Below are positions 6,317 to 14,178 of a stretch of 40,708 nt of DNA, in pieces; the stretch's first letter is position 1, and each line of letters opens with the position of its first letter. The translations under genes and the position numbers were made by a program. The notes under the pieces are model-generated. The model was not told the origin of the DNA, did no database searches, and saw only the letters and a program-made list of their open reading frames with translations. This stretch comes from a virus: positions 1 through 40,708 of IMG/VR virus record IMGVR_UViG_3300043775_000775; one strand, 5' to 3'.

Positions 6317-7087
6317 ATGTCAGAAACAATAGACCAACAAACAACTGAAATAGTTGACCCAAACCAACTCTCACCAGAAGTACAAGCTGCTCTGGCTGAA
6401 GCAGCAAAACAACAATCCGAAAACGAGCAATCATCAATACCTTTTATAAGCCTTAAAGGCAAAAAATTCACTATTGGTGAAGATAAGCTTGGTACATTGC
6501 TCAAAGTAGTAATCTTGGCTGATGTGTTTGACCACTCTTGGTATGACCGTCCGTACGACCCATCAAGTGACGAAGTGTTTCCACCTGCATGTTTTGCTAT
6601 TGGTGACGAAGTTGCTGCCATGGAACCACATACTGATTCGCCAGTACCTCAATCAGACGTGTGCGATGGTTGCCCTAAAAACGAATTTGGTTCAGCACTA
6701 CAAGGTAAAGGCAAAGCTTGTCGTAACGGTCGTCGTATCTTGATTGCCTCAGTAGCCGAAGATAACTCTGTTAACTTTGGTGATTTAGCTATTATCAATA
6801 TGTCACCAACGGCATTGCGTGGCTTCTCCAAGTACGTTAAATCAATTGCCACTATTAAACGTCTCCCACTCTGGTCAGTAGTTACAGTACTTGGCTTTGA
6901 TGAAGACAGTGCGTATCCAGTATTAACTGCTGGTTACCATGACATTGTACGTGGTGCTGACATTGAAGTAATTGCTAAACGATTGCCAGAGTTCAAAAAA
7001 GAAGTGTCAAGACCGTATGATACTTCTAACTACGAAGCTCCCGGTGATGTGGCTGCAAAAGAAACTAAAAAATCAAAAATGTCGTGA
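6317..7087 (+). CDS. Probable phage ssDNA-binding-type protein with Cys cluster
   Basis: 256 aa from ATG 6317, which has AGGA upstream; an in-frame ATG at 6287 lies inside the preceding hairpin and lacks a site. The central part has the signature VCDGCPKN followed some 14 residues later by GKGKACRNGRR. This is a Cys-x2-Cys plus Cys pattern I recognise from a widespread phage protein found beside DNA polymerases and often listed as hypothetical or as a DNA-binding protein. Tyr/Pro-rich DRPYDPSSDEVFPPACFAIG precedes it. The last 25 residues are Lys-rich. A single-strand-binding role is plausible from the neighbourhood (primase-helicase before, polymerase after) but not proven. Confidence 0.75.
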   Translation: MSETIDQQTTEIVDPNQLSPEVQAALAEAAKQQSENEQSSIPFISLKGKKFTIGEDKLGTLLKVVILADVFDHSWYDRPYDPSSDEVFPPACFAIGDEVAAMEPHTDSPVPQSDVCDGCPKNEFGSALQGKGKACRNGRRILIASVAEDNSVNFGDLAIINMSPTALRGFSKYVKSIATIKRLPLWSVVTVLGFDEDSAYPVLTAGYHDIVRGADIEVIAKRLPEFKKEVSRPYDTSNYEAPGDVAAKETKKSKMS

Positions 7088-7112
7088 TATTTTAGTCAAT
7101 CTTTGATATAAT
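7084..7112 (+). promoter_or_regulatory. Possible sigma70-like promoter overlapping a terminator
   Basis: GTGATA at 7084-7089, 17-base spacer, TATAAT at 7107-7112. The predicted start falls within the 5' arm of the hairpin at 7113-7142, so a transcript from here would lose part of that stem while read-through from upstream would form it. Confidence 0.45.
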
Positions 7113-7150
7113 ATGGGTACGTAGAGAGATTTACGTACCCATTTTAGTTT
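7113..7150 (+). terminator. Intrinsic terminator after the ssDNA-binding-type gene
   Basis: An 11-bp perfect stem, ATGGGTACGTA (7113-7123) with TACGTACCCAT (7132-7142), 8-base loop, followed by a T-rich tract TTTTAGTTTT. Confidence 0.75.
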
Positions 7151-7167
7151 TGGCAAGGAGTAAAGTC

Positions 7168-7350
7168 ATGAAAGTATATTTAGTTGAAGATAGACAGAAC
7201 AGCCCAGGCAAAATATACGCTATATTTGCAGAAATGGAAGACGCTGATGCGTTTGCTGATAGTCTAAGTGAAATAAAAAATATTGAGTGCTCAGTAATAG
7301 AACGAAGCGTAGTATATGGCCAACCTTCTATATTAGGAGTAAATCCATGA
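7168..7350 (+). CDS. Hypothetical protein, 60 aa
   Basis: ATG 7168 has AAGGAG at 7154-7159. Starts MKVYLVEDRQ and has strand-helix-strand character with an acidic middle (EMEDADAFADSL). This pattern is common in small phage proteins of unknown role. Its stop overlaps the next start as ATGA, so it is translated together with the zinc-motif gene that follows. Confidence 0.65.
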   Translation: MKVYLVEDRQNSPGKIYAIFAEMEDADAFADSLSEIKNIECSVIERSVVYGQPSILGVNP

Positions 7351-7496
7351 GCCAAGAAGAGCAAGAAGAGCAAGAAAAGCAAGAAGAGCAAGAAGAGCAA
7401 GAAGAGCAAGACTGCTGGCACTGTAGAGGTACAGGAGAAGGCAGCAATGATTATTCAGTTTGCAAAATATGCAACGGAACAGGAGTAAGAAAATGA
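7347..7496 (+). CDS. QEE-repeat microprotein with DnaJ-type zinc motifs
   Basis: 49 aa. Starts at ATG 7347 (overlapping the preceding stop) with AGGAG upstream. Residues 3-21 are six Gln-Glu-Glu triplets (one Glu-Lys variant), followed by CWHCRGTG at 23-30 and CKICNGTG at 39-46. These are two Cys-x2-Cys-x-Gly-x-Gly motifs of the kind found in the DnaJ central zinc domain, so the protein can probably hold one zinc. It has neither a J domain nor a client-binding domain. It could be a small zinc chaperone mimic or an RNA/protein adaptor. The acidic repeat tract is unusual. Confidence 0.65.
   Translation: MSQEEQEEQEKQEEQEEQEEQDCWHCRGTGEGSNDYSVCKICNGTGVRK
7353..7406 (+). repeat. Six 9-bp CAAGAAGAG units
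   Basis: Tandem in-frame repeats with one A-for-G change in the third unit. Each encodes Gln-Glu-Glu. Likely length-variable between relatives. Confidence 0.9.
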
Positions 7497-7912
7497 ATGA
7501 GTTAGACATTTTAAATGCTATGTACAATGGCGTAATTGTTAAATGTATTTTTGAAAATACAGAGCGATCAAAACTTGCTGATGTAAAAGTATATAGCTAT
7601 AAGTGCAATATACCTGACGTAAAAGTTGGTGATAAAGTGATAGTAGAATCGCCACAAGGATACTTTAGATCGGTAGTGGTTGTAGAAGTATCTGATTCCT
7701 TAGAAATGGAACAAGGCATAAGCTATAAATGGGTGGTATCAAAGCTATATCTTGACGACTATGAGCAGCTAATGTCAAAAGAAGCGTTAGCTATAAAGCA
7801 TATACGTCGTACAAAACAAAATGCTATTCGTAAACAAATGATAGAATCTGCAGGCATTAGTGCAGACGAGCTAAACAATATACTACTTATAGTAAACGGT
7901 GCCAAGCTATGA
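7493..7912 (+). CDS. Hypothetical protein with a beta-barrel-like core, 139 aa
   Basis: ATG 7493 overlaps the upstream stop (ATGA) with AGGAG in front; the end overlaps the next start in the same way. Residues about 25-75 have the pattern KVYSYKCN, VKVGDKVIVESPQGYF and VVVVEV, which recalls the small SH3-like/PriA N-terminal barrels (Y-x-Y, VGD-x-V-x-V). The rest is helical and basic. Similar proteins occur near phage polymerases without known function. A DNA-contacting role is a guess. Confidence 0.65.
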   Translation: MNELDILNAMYNGVIVKCIFENTERSKLADVKVYSYKCNIPDVKVGDKVIVESPQGYFRSVVVVEVSDSLEMEQGISYKWVVSKLYLDDYEQLMSKEALAIKHIRRTKQNAIRKQMIESAGISADELNNILLIVNGAKL

Positions 7913-8124
7913 TTTACAATAAAAGGTATGATTTTGGCGTTACATTTGATACGTTAGAAGAAGCTAATAATTTCATTAACTCTAATGAATGCTGTAGCCA
8001 TGATTACAATACAGCAATTAAGGTAGATAATAAGTGGGTAATAACAAATAAATATGACCCATATTGCAGCGATAAAATAACTCCAGTAACTCCAGGACAT
8101 GGTAATAGAGTATGTATACAATAG
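7909..8124 (+). CDS. Hypothetical protein, 71 aa
   Basis: Begins MIYNKRYDFGV at ATG 7909. It overlaps its upstream neighbour by 4 bases and the DNA polymerase start by 13 bases, so it sits inside the replication operon. Four Cys and two His (ECCSHD, DPYCSD, GHGNRVC) could bind a metal, but the spacing matches no family I know. Confidence 0.55.
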   Translation: MIYNKRYDFGVTFDTLEEANNFINSNECCSHDYNTAIKVDNKWVITNKYDPYCSDKITPVTPGHGNRVCIQ

Positions 8125-9938
8125 ACTTTGAAACCAAGAAAGCTGTAAACGGCTCTAACTTCTCACCAATGCCTGTTGGTGTGTCAATTAAACACAATAA
8201 TGAGCCAAGCAAATACTATGCTTGGGCTCATCCTACAAAAAACAACTCTACGTACGTAGAGGCCAGAATAATGCTGGCCAAAGCAATAGTGTACGATGAG
8301 CCAATACTGTGTCATAATGCTAAATTCGACCTCCGTGTCGGCCTAGAACACTTTGGTTTAGCCATACCAGAGCCTACTCGCATACATGATACAATGATTA
8401 TGGCGTACTTGTTAGACGCTAGAGAAGTATCGTTAGGCCTAAAAGATTTGGCTTATAAGTATTGCGGTATGCCACCTGATGCACAGACTGATTTAAAAAA
8501 CTGGCTAATAACTAATGTGCACGGAGCTACTGAATCTAACTTTGGTGAGTACATATCAGAAGCGCCAGGCGATCTGGTTGGCAAATATGCTGAATCTGAT
8601 ACTGATATGACGTATGCGCTATTTCACACATTGGCTAGCCAAGTATTAGATGTGCCAAGACCGCCTAATGGCCAATCTATAGCTGATGCGTATGCCAGAG
8701 AGCAAAGAGTTCTACCAATAGTGATCGACCTTGAACGTCGTGGTATATGCATATCAGAAAATGTGCACGCTACTAGAGAAAAGCTAGAAGATAAGTTTGA
8801 CTTGCTAGATTTGCAACTATCGGCATACTCTGGTGGTGAAAAACCTGGTTCAAAAGCTATGTTTAATGCTCTTCGCAAAAAAGGCTTAATTGACGAAAGC
8901 AAAATTCAATATACTGCCAAAGGTAACGCTAGGTACGGTAAAGAGTTTCTTGCTGGTATGATAAAAGATAAGGCTTTGCTAGAAATACTTAGCCTTAGAA
9001 GTAAGCTTCAAAAATTCATTGGTACTTATTTGCGGCCATTCTCGGAATCAGCTAAGTTATATGACGGTAAATTCTATCCGTACTATAATCAAACCAGGTC
9101 AGAAGACGACTACGGTACACGTACTGGCAGGTTCTCTAGCAATATTCAGCAATTGCCAAAAGATTCTGGTACTAACTTTACGCTATATGCTGAAGATGAT
9201 TTTACTATTGCTGAAATGCCATCTGTACGTAGCTTAATAACTACATCAGACCCTAGCTGGTCAATTATACGTCGCGACTTTTCTGGTCAAGAGTTACGTG
9301 TAACCGCGCACTATGCTGAAGGTAGTATTTTGGCAGCATACCAGAAAGACCCAATGATGGATGTGCATGACTTCGTAGATAAGTTAATTCAAGAAAAAAC
9401 CGGTCATCACTTATCTCGTACGCCAGTTAAGATGATTAACTTCTTAAAACTATACGGAGGTGGGCCTAATAAGCTAGCAGAGCGATTAGGCATACCTTTA
9501 AGCCAAGCACAGATGTTTTTTCAAGCATATGACACTGCATTACCAGAGTTTAAAGGCTTAATGAAAGACATTGAGCAACTAGCAAGGTCAGGTAAGAAGA
9601 TTCGTACTTGGGGAGGTAGATCGTACGACGTAGAAGAGTCAAAAGATGGTAGAGAATTTTACTATAAACTAGGCAACGTGCTTATACAAGGTTCGTCTGC
9701 TGATATGACAAAAGAAGCTATGTGCAGATATTTTTATCATCCAGACCGCAAAGGCAACCTCATTATGCAGGTTCACGATGAGTTAATTTGCGAAGTACCA
9801 GATGAGTACTTAGATCAAGAAATGCGTCTACTACGTTGGGCTATGGACGAAATACCTGGTTGGGATGTGCCACTAAGAAGCGATGGCAAATTTGGTAAAA
9901 ACCTTGGGCAAATGACGGAGTACAACGATGAACAATAA
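8112..9938 (+). CDS. Family A DNA polymerase with 3'-5' exonuclease
   Basis: Replicative polymerase of 608 aa with no 5'-3' exonuclease domain. The proofreading domain starts at the very N-terminus: Exo I is IDFET (D5, E7), Exo II lies in HNAKFDLRV and Exo III in YAESDTDM. The polymerase domain has motif A DFSGQELR (D389), motif B with R436, K440, F444 and Y448, and motif C QVHDELI (H555, D556), so all catalytic residues are present. The position equivalent to E. coli Phe762 is Phe (F444). Motif A reads Phe-Ser-Gly-Gln where Tyr-Ser-Gln-Ile is usual. No separate processivity factor is seen. The start at 8112 overlaps the upstream gene; no strong binding site is visible beyond GGACATGGTAATAG upstream. 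Confidence 0.95.
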   Translation: MYTIDFETKKAVNGSNFSPMPVGVSIKHNNEPSKYYAWAHPTKNNSTYVEARIMLAKAIVYDEPILCHNAKFDLRVGLEHFGLAIPEPTRIHDTMIMAYLLDAREVSLGLKDLAYKYCGMPPDAQTDLKNWLITNVHGATESNFGEYISEAPGDLVGKYAESDTDMTYALFHTLASQVLDVPRPPNGQSIADAYAREQRVLPIVIDLERRGICISENVHATREKLEDKFDLLDLQLSAYSGGEKPGSKAMFNALRKKGLIDESKIQYTAKGNARYGKEFLAGMIKDKALLEILSLRSKLQKFIGTYLRPFSESAKLYDGKFYPYYNQTRSEDDYGTRTGRFSSNIQQLPKDSGTNFTLYAEDDFTIAEMPSVRSLITTSDPSWSIIRRDFSGQELRVTAHYAEGSILAAYQKDPMMDVHDFVDKLIQEKTGHHLSRTPVKMINFLKLYGGGPNKLAERLGIPLSQAQMFFQAYDTALPEFKGLMKDIEQLARSGKKIRTWGGRSYDVEESKDGREFYYKLGNVLIQGSSADMTKEAMCRYFYHPDRKGNLIMQVHDELICEVPDEYLDQEMRLLRWAMDEIPGWDVPLRSDGKFGKNLGQMTEYNDEQ

Positions 9939-10446
9939 CATAATGATTGACTTAGAAACAATGGATACTGCACCTACAGCAGCCATAGTATCTATTGGTG
10001 CAGTAAAATTTAATAAAAAAGGCATACTTGACGAATTTTACAAGGTAGTAGACTTAGCAGATTGTGTAAACAAAGGTTTAACTATGTCGCCATCAACAGT
10101 TCAATGGTGGATAAGCCAACCAAACAAAACTGATACATTCGATGGCTATAAATCTGATTATTTAAACTCAGTACTGCTGAATTTTTCATACTGGATTGGC
10201 CAAGACGCTAGAGTATGGGGTAACGGCTCAGACTTTGATAATGTTATTTTACGTAATGCATATAACGCATATACTTTGACCTACCCGTGGAAGTACTACA
10301 ACAATATGTGCTATAGAACTATGAAAAACTTAGCACCTAATGTTAAAATGGTGCGTTCAGGTAACCACCACAATGCTTTAGACGATGCAAAGTCTCAAGC
10401 ACTTCATCTAATAGCTATTTGTGACCATTTAGGTATACAGCTATGA
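9928..10446 (+). CDS. DEDDh-family 3'-5' exonuclease, 172 aa
   Basis: Starts at ATG 9928 with GGAG upstream. Overlaps the polymerase by 11 bases. The first motif is MIDLETMD (D8, E10) and the last is NHHNALDDA with H147 and D152 in the H-x4-D arrangement. WGNGSDFDN supplies the middle Asp. This is the plan of RNase T/oligoribonuclease-like and Rv2179c-like exonucleases. The polymerase already has a proofreading domain, so this enzyme more likely trims RNA or DNA ends during replication, recombination or host DNA breakdown. Confidence 0.85.
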   Translation: MNNNIMIDLETMDTAPTAAIVSIGAVKFNKKGILDEFYKVVDLADCVNKGLTMSPSTVQWWISQPNKTDTFDGYKSDYLNSVLLNFSYWIGQDARVWGNGSDFDNVILRNAYNAYTLTYPWKYYNNMCYRTMKNLAPNVKMVRSGNHHNALDDAKSQALHLIAICDHLGIQL

Positions 10447-11087
10447 CAACTAAATCTTGGTCATATTCGCAACTATCTGCTTATGAGCAATGTCCACATA
10501 AATGGATGTATCAACGAGTGGTTAAATTGCCAGAGGCGCCGTCTTGGCATCTTACCAATGGTAACTACGTTCACTCATTGGCAGAAAACTTTTTAAAAGG
10601 CAAAATAGACGAAGTACCAAAAGAACTGTCAAAGTTTACTAAAGAGTTTAAAAACTTAAAAGCTGCTGAAGCAGTGGCCGAGCAGCCTATAGTCTTAAGA
10701 CAAGATTGGTCATATTTAGGCGGCGAAGAAGCTTGGGGCAGTAAAGAAGCCTGGCTAAGACTTAAAATAGATGCTTCAATAGGCGATGACTATTTAATAG
10801 ACTTTAAGACAGGTAAAAAGTACGACGAGCACATAAAACAAGCCAGACTGTATGCTAACACTATGCTTATGATGAACATGCATCAGCACGATGTTACTGT
10901 AGAGTTCTGGTACTTAAACTCTGGTGAGGTAGTTGATTATACTTTCACCAGAGACACTTTAGATAGCGACGTTATGGAATGGGAAACCAAAGTAGCTATA
11001 ATGCACAACGATAATGAGTATAAGCCAAGAGTACATGAGTGGTGTAAATACTGCTATGTTAAACATTTATGCACAGCCTACGAGTAA
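10443..11087 (+). CDS. Cas4/RecB-type PD-(D/E)XK nuclease with Fe-S cluster
   Basis: 214 aa, overlapping the exonuclease stop by 4 bases. The N-terminus SYSQLSAYEQCPHKW contains C17. The catalytic core is LIDFKTGKKY with D120 and K122 followed by a QARLYA helix. The C-terminus has C201, C204 and C210 in WCKYCYVKHLC. One N-terminal plus three C-terminal Cys is the four-ligand 4Fe-4S layout of Cas4 and AddB-type nucleases. No CRISPR array or cas1/cas2 is near. It therefore probably acts in phage DNA end processing and recombination together with the neighbouring nucleases and helicase. Confidence 0.85.
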   Translation: MTTKSWSYSQLSAYEQCPHKWMYQRVVKLPEAPSWHLTNGNYVHSLAENFLKGKIDEVPKELSKFTKEFKNLKAAEAVAEQPIVLRQDWSYLGGEEAWGSKEAWLRLKIDASIGDDYLIDFKTGKKYDEHIKQARLYANTMLMMNMHQHDVTVEFWYLNSGEVVDYTFTRDTLDSDVMEWETKVAIMHNDNEYKPRVHEWCKYCYVKHLCTAYE

Positions 11088-11092
11088 ACAAT

Positions 11093-11320
11093 ATGAAACT
11101 ATCAAACTTTAAACTTATAGCGGTTACTGACAAGTATAATCATGCTACAGTAGATGTAGAAACTGGCCATCTATGGTGGAAACGTAAAGAATGTAAGTTA
11201 ATAGCTAAACCTATCAAAGAAACTTACTGGCGGTTTACAGACTCTGGCAGATTTACACCTGATAACGAAGTAGAGTACTTAGAGGCGGCTTCATTGGCAC
11301 AAGATGATTTAAATTCTTAA
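11093..11320 (+). CDS. Hypothetical protein, 75 aa
   Basis: Begins MKLSNFKLIAV at ATG 11093, just after the nuclease stop; an in-frame ATG at 11069 lies inside that gene without a binding site. Two-strand pattern, with VDVETGHLWWKRKE followed by YWRFTDSGRF, suggests a small beta-rich protein. Its stop codon lies inside the first TTAACGAG of the repeat element downstream. Function unknown. Confidence 0.6.
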   Translation: MKLSNFKLIAVTDKYNHATVDVETGHLWWKRKECKLIAKPIKETYWRFTDSGRFTPDNEVEYLEAASLAQDDLNS

Positions 11321-11326
11321 CGAGAA

Positions 11327-11425
11327 TTAACGAGATTGATGATCTTATCAGGTCTATATGATGATATAGATCATCATTCTCGTAATTGACAGGGTTAATT
11401 CTCGTAATTATTTGGATGATATTTT
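11327..11425 (+). repeat. Duplicated intergenic element, copy 1
   Basis: Shares three colinear blocks with 20450-20549: TTAACGAGATTGAT at 11327-11340, ATAGATCAT at 11366-11374, and a 32-base block at 11394-11425 with a single mismatch. Further TTAACGAG at 11317 and CTCGTAATT at 11379 and 11401 give it partial inverted symmetry. It lies in the 240-base gap 11321-11560, which otherwise holds only a possible 34-aa frame and a TTGACA at 11386 without a good -10. Confidence 0.85.
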
Positions 11426-11462
11426 GAGATATTTATTATTCGATTTTTGAAAATTCAATTTT

Positions 11463-11567
11463 ATGAAAATAGTAGCAATAATAGTAGCAGCAATAGCACT
11501 AGACATGAACGTAGGCTATGATAGTGCTATAGCCATAGTAGTTTACGTACTAATAATCTTATGCTAG
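11463..11567 (+). CDS. Possible 34-aa hydrophobic membrane peptide
   Basis: ATG 11463 opens a frame beginning MKIVAIIVAAIAL and ending VVYVLIILC, nearly all Ile/Val/Ala/Leu. It could form one membrane helix hairpin. No ribosome binding site is visible, and it overlaps the start of the VRR-NUC gene by 7 bases, which could couple that gene's own unsupported start. Plausible but unproven. Confidence 0.35.
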   Translation: MKIVAIIVAAIALDMNVGYDSAIAIVVYVLIILC

Positions 11568-11854
11568 AGCGTGACGTAGAAAAATATCTACGAACACAGA
11601 TAGAAGCCATAGGCGGTAGGTGTCTAAAATGGACATGCCCGCAAGTGTCTGGCGTCCCAGATAGAATTGTACTAATAAAAGGCAAAGTCTATTTTGTAGA
11701 AACCAAACGACCAACAGACGGCGTATGGGCCAAACTTCAAATAATATTTGCCAAGTGGCTTGTTAAAAATACTTTTGATTTTTCATTGATTCAGTCTAAA
11801 GCTGAGGTAGATTTTTTTATAACTAGAATAAAACAGGAGACTGGCATTGAGTAA
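11561..11854 (+). CDS. VRR-NUC nuclease, 97 aa
   Basis: Small stand-alone VRR-NUC (PD-(D/E)XK superfamily) endonuclease. Motifs are GGRCLKW at 18-24, VPDRIVL with P33-D34, and YFVETKRP with E47 and K49, followed by the usual helix containing Gln and Trp. Members of this family cut branched DNA such as Holliday junctions. It is immediately followed by an SNF2-type helicase, with an 8-base overlap, a pairing common in phages. The start ATG 11561 has no clear binding site and may rely on coupling to the tiny upstream frame. Confidence 0.85.
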   Translation: MLERDVEKYLRTQIEAIGGRCLKWTCPQVSGVPDRIVLIKGKVYFVETKRPTDGVWAKLQIIFAKWLVKNTFDFSLIQSKAEVDFFITRIKQETGIE

Positions 11855-13190
11855 CTACAAACTACATGATTACCAAAAAGACGGCGTACATTGGGTATTG
11901 TCACACAACTCGTCTGGTTTATTTCTACCACCAGGCTTAGGTAAATCACTAATAACGCTTTCAGCCATAGAAATACTTAGGACTGCTAAGCATATAGACA
12001 GAGTTCTTATAGTAGCGCCATTGAGAGTAATCTACATGGTATGGCCGCAAGAAATTAAAAAGTGGGGTTTTGACTTATCTGTTGGTATATTGCACGGGCC
12101 AGATAAAGATAACATTGTACGTAAAAAGCACGACGTCTATCTTATAAACCCAGAAGGACTAAAATGGCTATTAACTAATCACGCTACTATCTTTACCAAG
12201 TTTGAGTTTATGTTGGTATGCGATGAATCAACGTTGTTTAAAAACTATTCATCGCAAAGATTTAAAACGCTTAAAAACTATTTACATATGTTTAAGCGTA
12301 GATTAATACTTACTGGTACACCAGCACCAAATGGATTGCTACAACTGTGGTCTCAAATATTTATACTAGACAAAGGTAAACGTCTTGGTAAAAACATATC
12401 TACGTACAGACGTAAATGGTTTAGACCAGACTATACAGGATTTGGCTATGAATTAAATGATGGCGCTGACAGGCAAATATATGCAGCCATAGATGATTTG
12501 GTAATGCATAAAAGCCATAATGAGCTGAATTTACCAGAGCGTATAAACAATGTAATAGAAGTTAAGCTAGATAAGAGTATTATGCTTAACTATAAAAGTA
12601 TGAAAGATACGTATGCTATAGAGCTAGAAGATAGCGATGAGTCAATATTTGCTCTAAATGCGGCTACCAAAGGTATGAAGCTAAAGCAAATAGCTAACGG
12701 CATGCTGTATGATAATGATAAGCAGCCAGTATTCATACATTCAGCCAAGTTGAATGCAGCAGAAGAACTAGTAGAGTCTTTATCTGGTAGCCCACTAATG
12801 ATAGTGTACGAATACTTGCACGACCTTAAAATCTTACAAGATACTTTTAACGCACCACATATTGGCGGAGGTATATCTGGCAAAGAGCTTGACATTATAG
12901 TAACTGATTGGAATAAAGGTAAAATACCAGTACTGCTATACCAATGTAGTGCGGCTAGCCACGGACTTAACTTACAAGACGGTGGATGCAGCGACGTACT
13001 ATGGTATAGTTTAACGTTTGACCTTGAAGCTTATGAGCAAGTAAATAAACGAGTACATAGGCAAGGAGTTAAAAACAGTGTAACCATACACCATCTGGTA
13101 GCCAAAGGTACTATAGATGAAAAAGTTATGACAGTACTTGACGGCAAATCAGAACTTCAAAATTCACTTTTAGAGTATTTCTTAAAGTAA
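11847..13190 (+). CDS. SF2 helicase, SNF2-like, 447 aa
   Basis: ATP-dependent DNA translocase or helicase. Starts with TTG 11847, chosen because AGGAG at 11833-11837 precedes it and the protein then begins with the Q-motif region LHDYQKDGV. Walker A is PPGLGKS (K33), motif II is DEST (D126-E127), and motif III is LTGTPAPN. The C-terminal lobe has ASHGLNLQDG and an arginine-finger motif with R402 and R405 in KRVHRQG. Coupled to the VRR-NUC gene, it probably remodels branched replication or recombination intermediates. Confidence 0.9.
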   Translation: MSNYKLHDYQKDGVHWVLSHNSSGLFLPPGLGKSLITLSAIEILRTAKHIDRVLIVAPLRVIYMVWPQEIKKWGFDLSVGILHGPDKDNIVRKKHDVYLINPEGLKWLLTNHATIFTKFEFMLVCDESTLFKNYSSQRFKTLKNYLHMFKRRLILTGTPAPNGLLQLWSQIFILDKGKRLGKNISTYRRKWFRPDYTGFGYELNDGADRQIYAAIDDLVMHKSHNELNLPERINNVIEVKLDKSIMLNYKSMKDTYAIELEDSDESIFALNAATKGMKLKQIANGMLYDNDKQPVFIHSAKLNAAEELVESLSGSPLMIVYEYLHDLKILQDTFNAPHIGGGISGKELDIIVTDWNKGKIPVLLYQCSAASHGLNLQDGGCSDVLWYSLTFDLEAYEQVNKRVHRQGVKNSVTIHHLVAKGTIDEKVMTVLDGKSELQNSLLEYFLK

Positions 13191-13198
13191 AAATATGA

Positions 13199-13204
13199 TA
13201 TAAT
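13199..13204 (+). promoter_or_regulatory. Possible -10 element before the nucleotide cassette
   Basis: TATAAT in GATATAAT, the same context as other promoters here, 31 bases before ATG 13236. No good -35 at the right distance (TATTTC or GTATTT). Confidence 0.35.
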
Positions 13205-13235
13205 AAATTGTAAATTCAAATAAGGAGCAATAAAA

Positions 13236-13673
13236 ATGAGTAAAGTATATATTGCAGCACCATTCTTCAACGATAAGCAATTGCAAATTGTTGAAGATAT
13301 TAAAGCAATTTTGGAAGAGCAAGGTTTTGACTACTTCTCGCCAAAAGATGAATCAATGTTTAAACAAGGCGATGAGCCAAAAGATATACTTAAGTTAAAT
13401 TGTAAAGCCATAGGCCATTCATCGTTTATGGTTTGCGTCACTGATGATAAAGACGTGGGCACCATTTGGGAAGCAGGCTATGCGTTTGCAAGAAGAGTGC
13501 CAATTTTGTACGTCTGGTTAGGCTATAAGCCGCATATGAAGTTCAACATTATGTTGGCAGCATCAGGTAAAACTGTAGTGCATACGTACGAAGATTTTGT
13601 ACATCAATTGCAAAATTATGTACAGTTTAACGAGTTTATTCCAACACAAGCAGTAGGTATGTTACATGAATGA
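13236..13673 (+). CDS. Nucleoside 2-deoxyribosyltransferase, 145 aa
   Basis: Exchanges the base on 2'-deoxyribonucleosides, or hydrolyses deoxynucleotide glycosidic bonds as some relatives do. Features are VYIAAPFF at 4-11, FSPKDE at 34-39, and GTIWEAGYAFA with the nucleophilic E79, followed by the YVWL strand. Length and order match the family (about 140-160 aa). Good binding site AAGGAG. It opens a deoxynucleotide operon ending with thymidylate synthase. Its role may be to adjust deoxynucleoside pools or supply an unusual base. The substrate cannot be read from sequence. Confidence 0.85.
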   Translation: MSKVYIAAPFFNDKQLQIVEDIKAILEEQGFDYFSPKDESMFKQGDEPKDILKLNCKAIGHSSFMVCVTDDKDVGTIWEAGYAFARRVPILYVWLGYKPHMKFNIMLAASGKTVVHTYEDFVHQLQNYVQFNEFIPTQAVGMLHE

Positions 13674-14178
13674 GCAAGAATTTGCAGATTTTTATGCACA
13701 GATATACAAACTAAGTTGCATTACCAGGTACTCCGGTGTACCAAGAATAAAAGACGAATCTGTTGCAGAACACTCGTTCTTTGTTGCTTCATTAGTTGTA
13801 GAGTTGCATAAAAAATACGATTTCGATCTTGGTAAAGCATTGTTAATAGCTATTACTCATGATTGGGCAGAGTCATATATTGGTGATATAACTTGGTCAG
13901 TTAAAAAGCAGTTTGAACAGATAAAATCTGCAGCTCACCAAGCAGAACATCATATAATGAAGTATACGTTTAGAGACGTATATCCTAGTTGGTTAGAGTA
14001 CCAAGAACTATCGACAGTTGAGGCAAAGATAGTAGCTCTGGCTGATGTAATTCAGGTTGCGCAGTACGCAGAAAACGAAGTAAAATTAGGTAACACTGGG
14101 CACATGATTGACGTAGCTAACAGTGCATATATTAGACTTGAAAAACTTAGTGAGGCAGTAGATGAGTTTAAGAGGTAA
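13666..14178 (+). CDS. HD-domain phosphohydrolase, YfbR-like, 170 aa
   Basis: Metal-dependent nucleotide hydrolase. Seen residues are H36 in VAEHSFF, the H65-D66 pair in THDWAE, and D127 in ALADVIQ, the complete H-HD-D set. The fold type matches YfbR 5'-deoxynucleotidases and the DatZ dATP hydrolases. The length is close to both and sequence alone does not separate them for me. It overlaps the deoxyribosyltransferase by 8 bases. Together they could turn dNMPs or dNTPs into deoxynucleosides and swap bases. No PurZ-like gene is present, which argues against a diaminopurine genome. Confidence 0.85.
   Translation: MNEQEFADFYAQIYKLSCITRYSGVPRIKDESVAEHSFFVASLVVELHKKYDFDLGKALLIAITHDWAESYIGDITWSVKKQFEQIKSAAHQAEHHIMKYTFRDVYPSWLEYQELSTVEAKIVALADVIQVAQYAENEVKLGNTGHMIDVANSAYIRLEKLSEAVDEFKR

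Noticed and set aside
11386-11414. TTGACA at 11386 with TATTTG at 11409 as a promoter
   Set aside because: The -10 is poor, and the -35 is not kept in the second copy of the repeat element.
13236-14178. Diaminopurine (Z) genome pathway
   Set aside because: The HD protein is DatZ-sized, but no adenylosuccinate-synthetase-like PurZ is present, and the polymerase and other genes give no further support.
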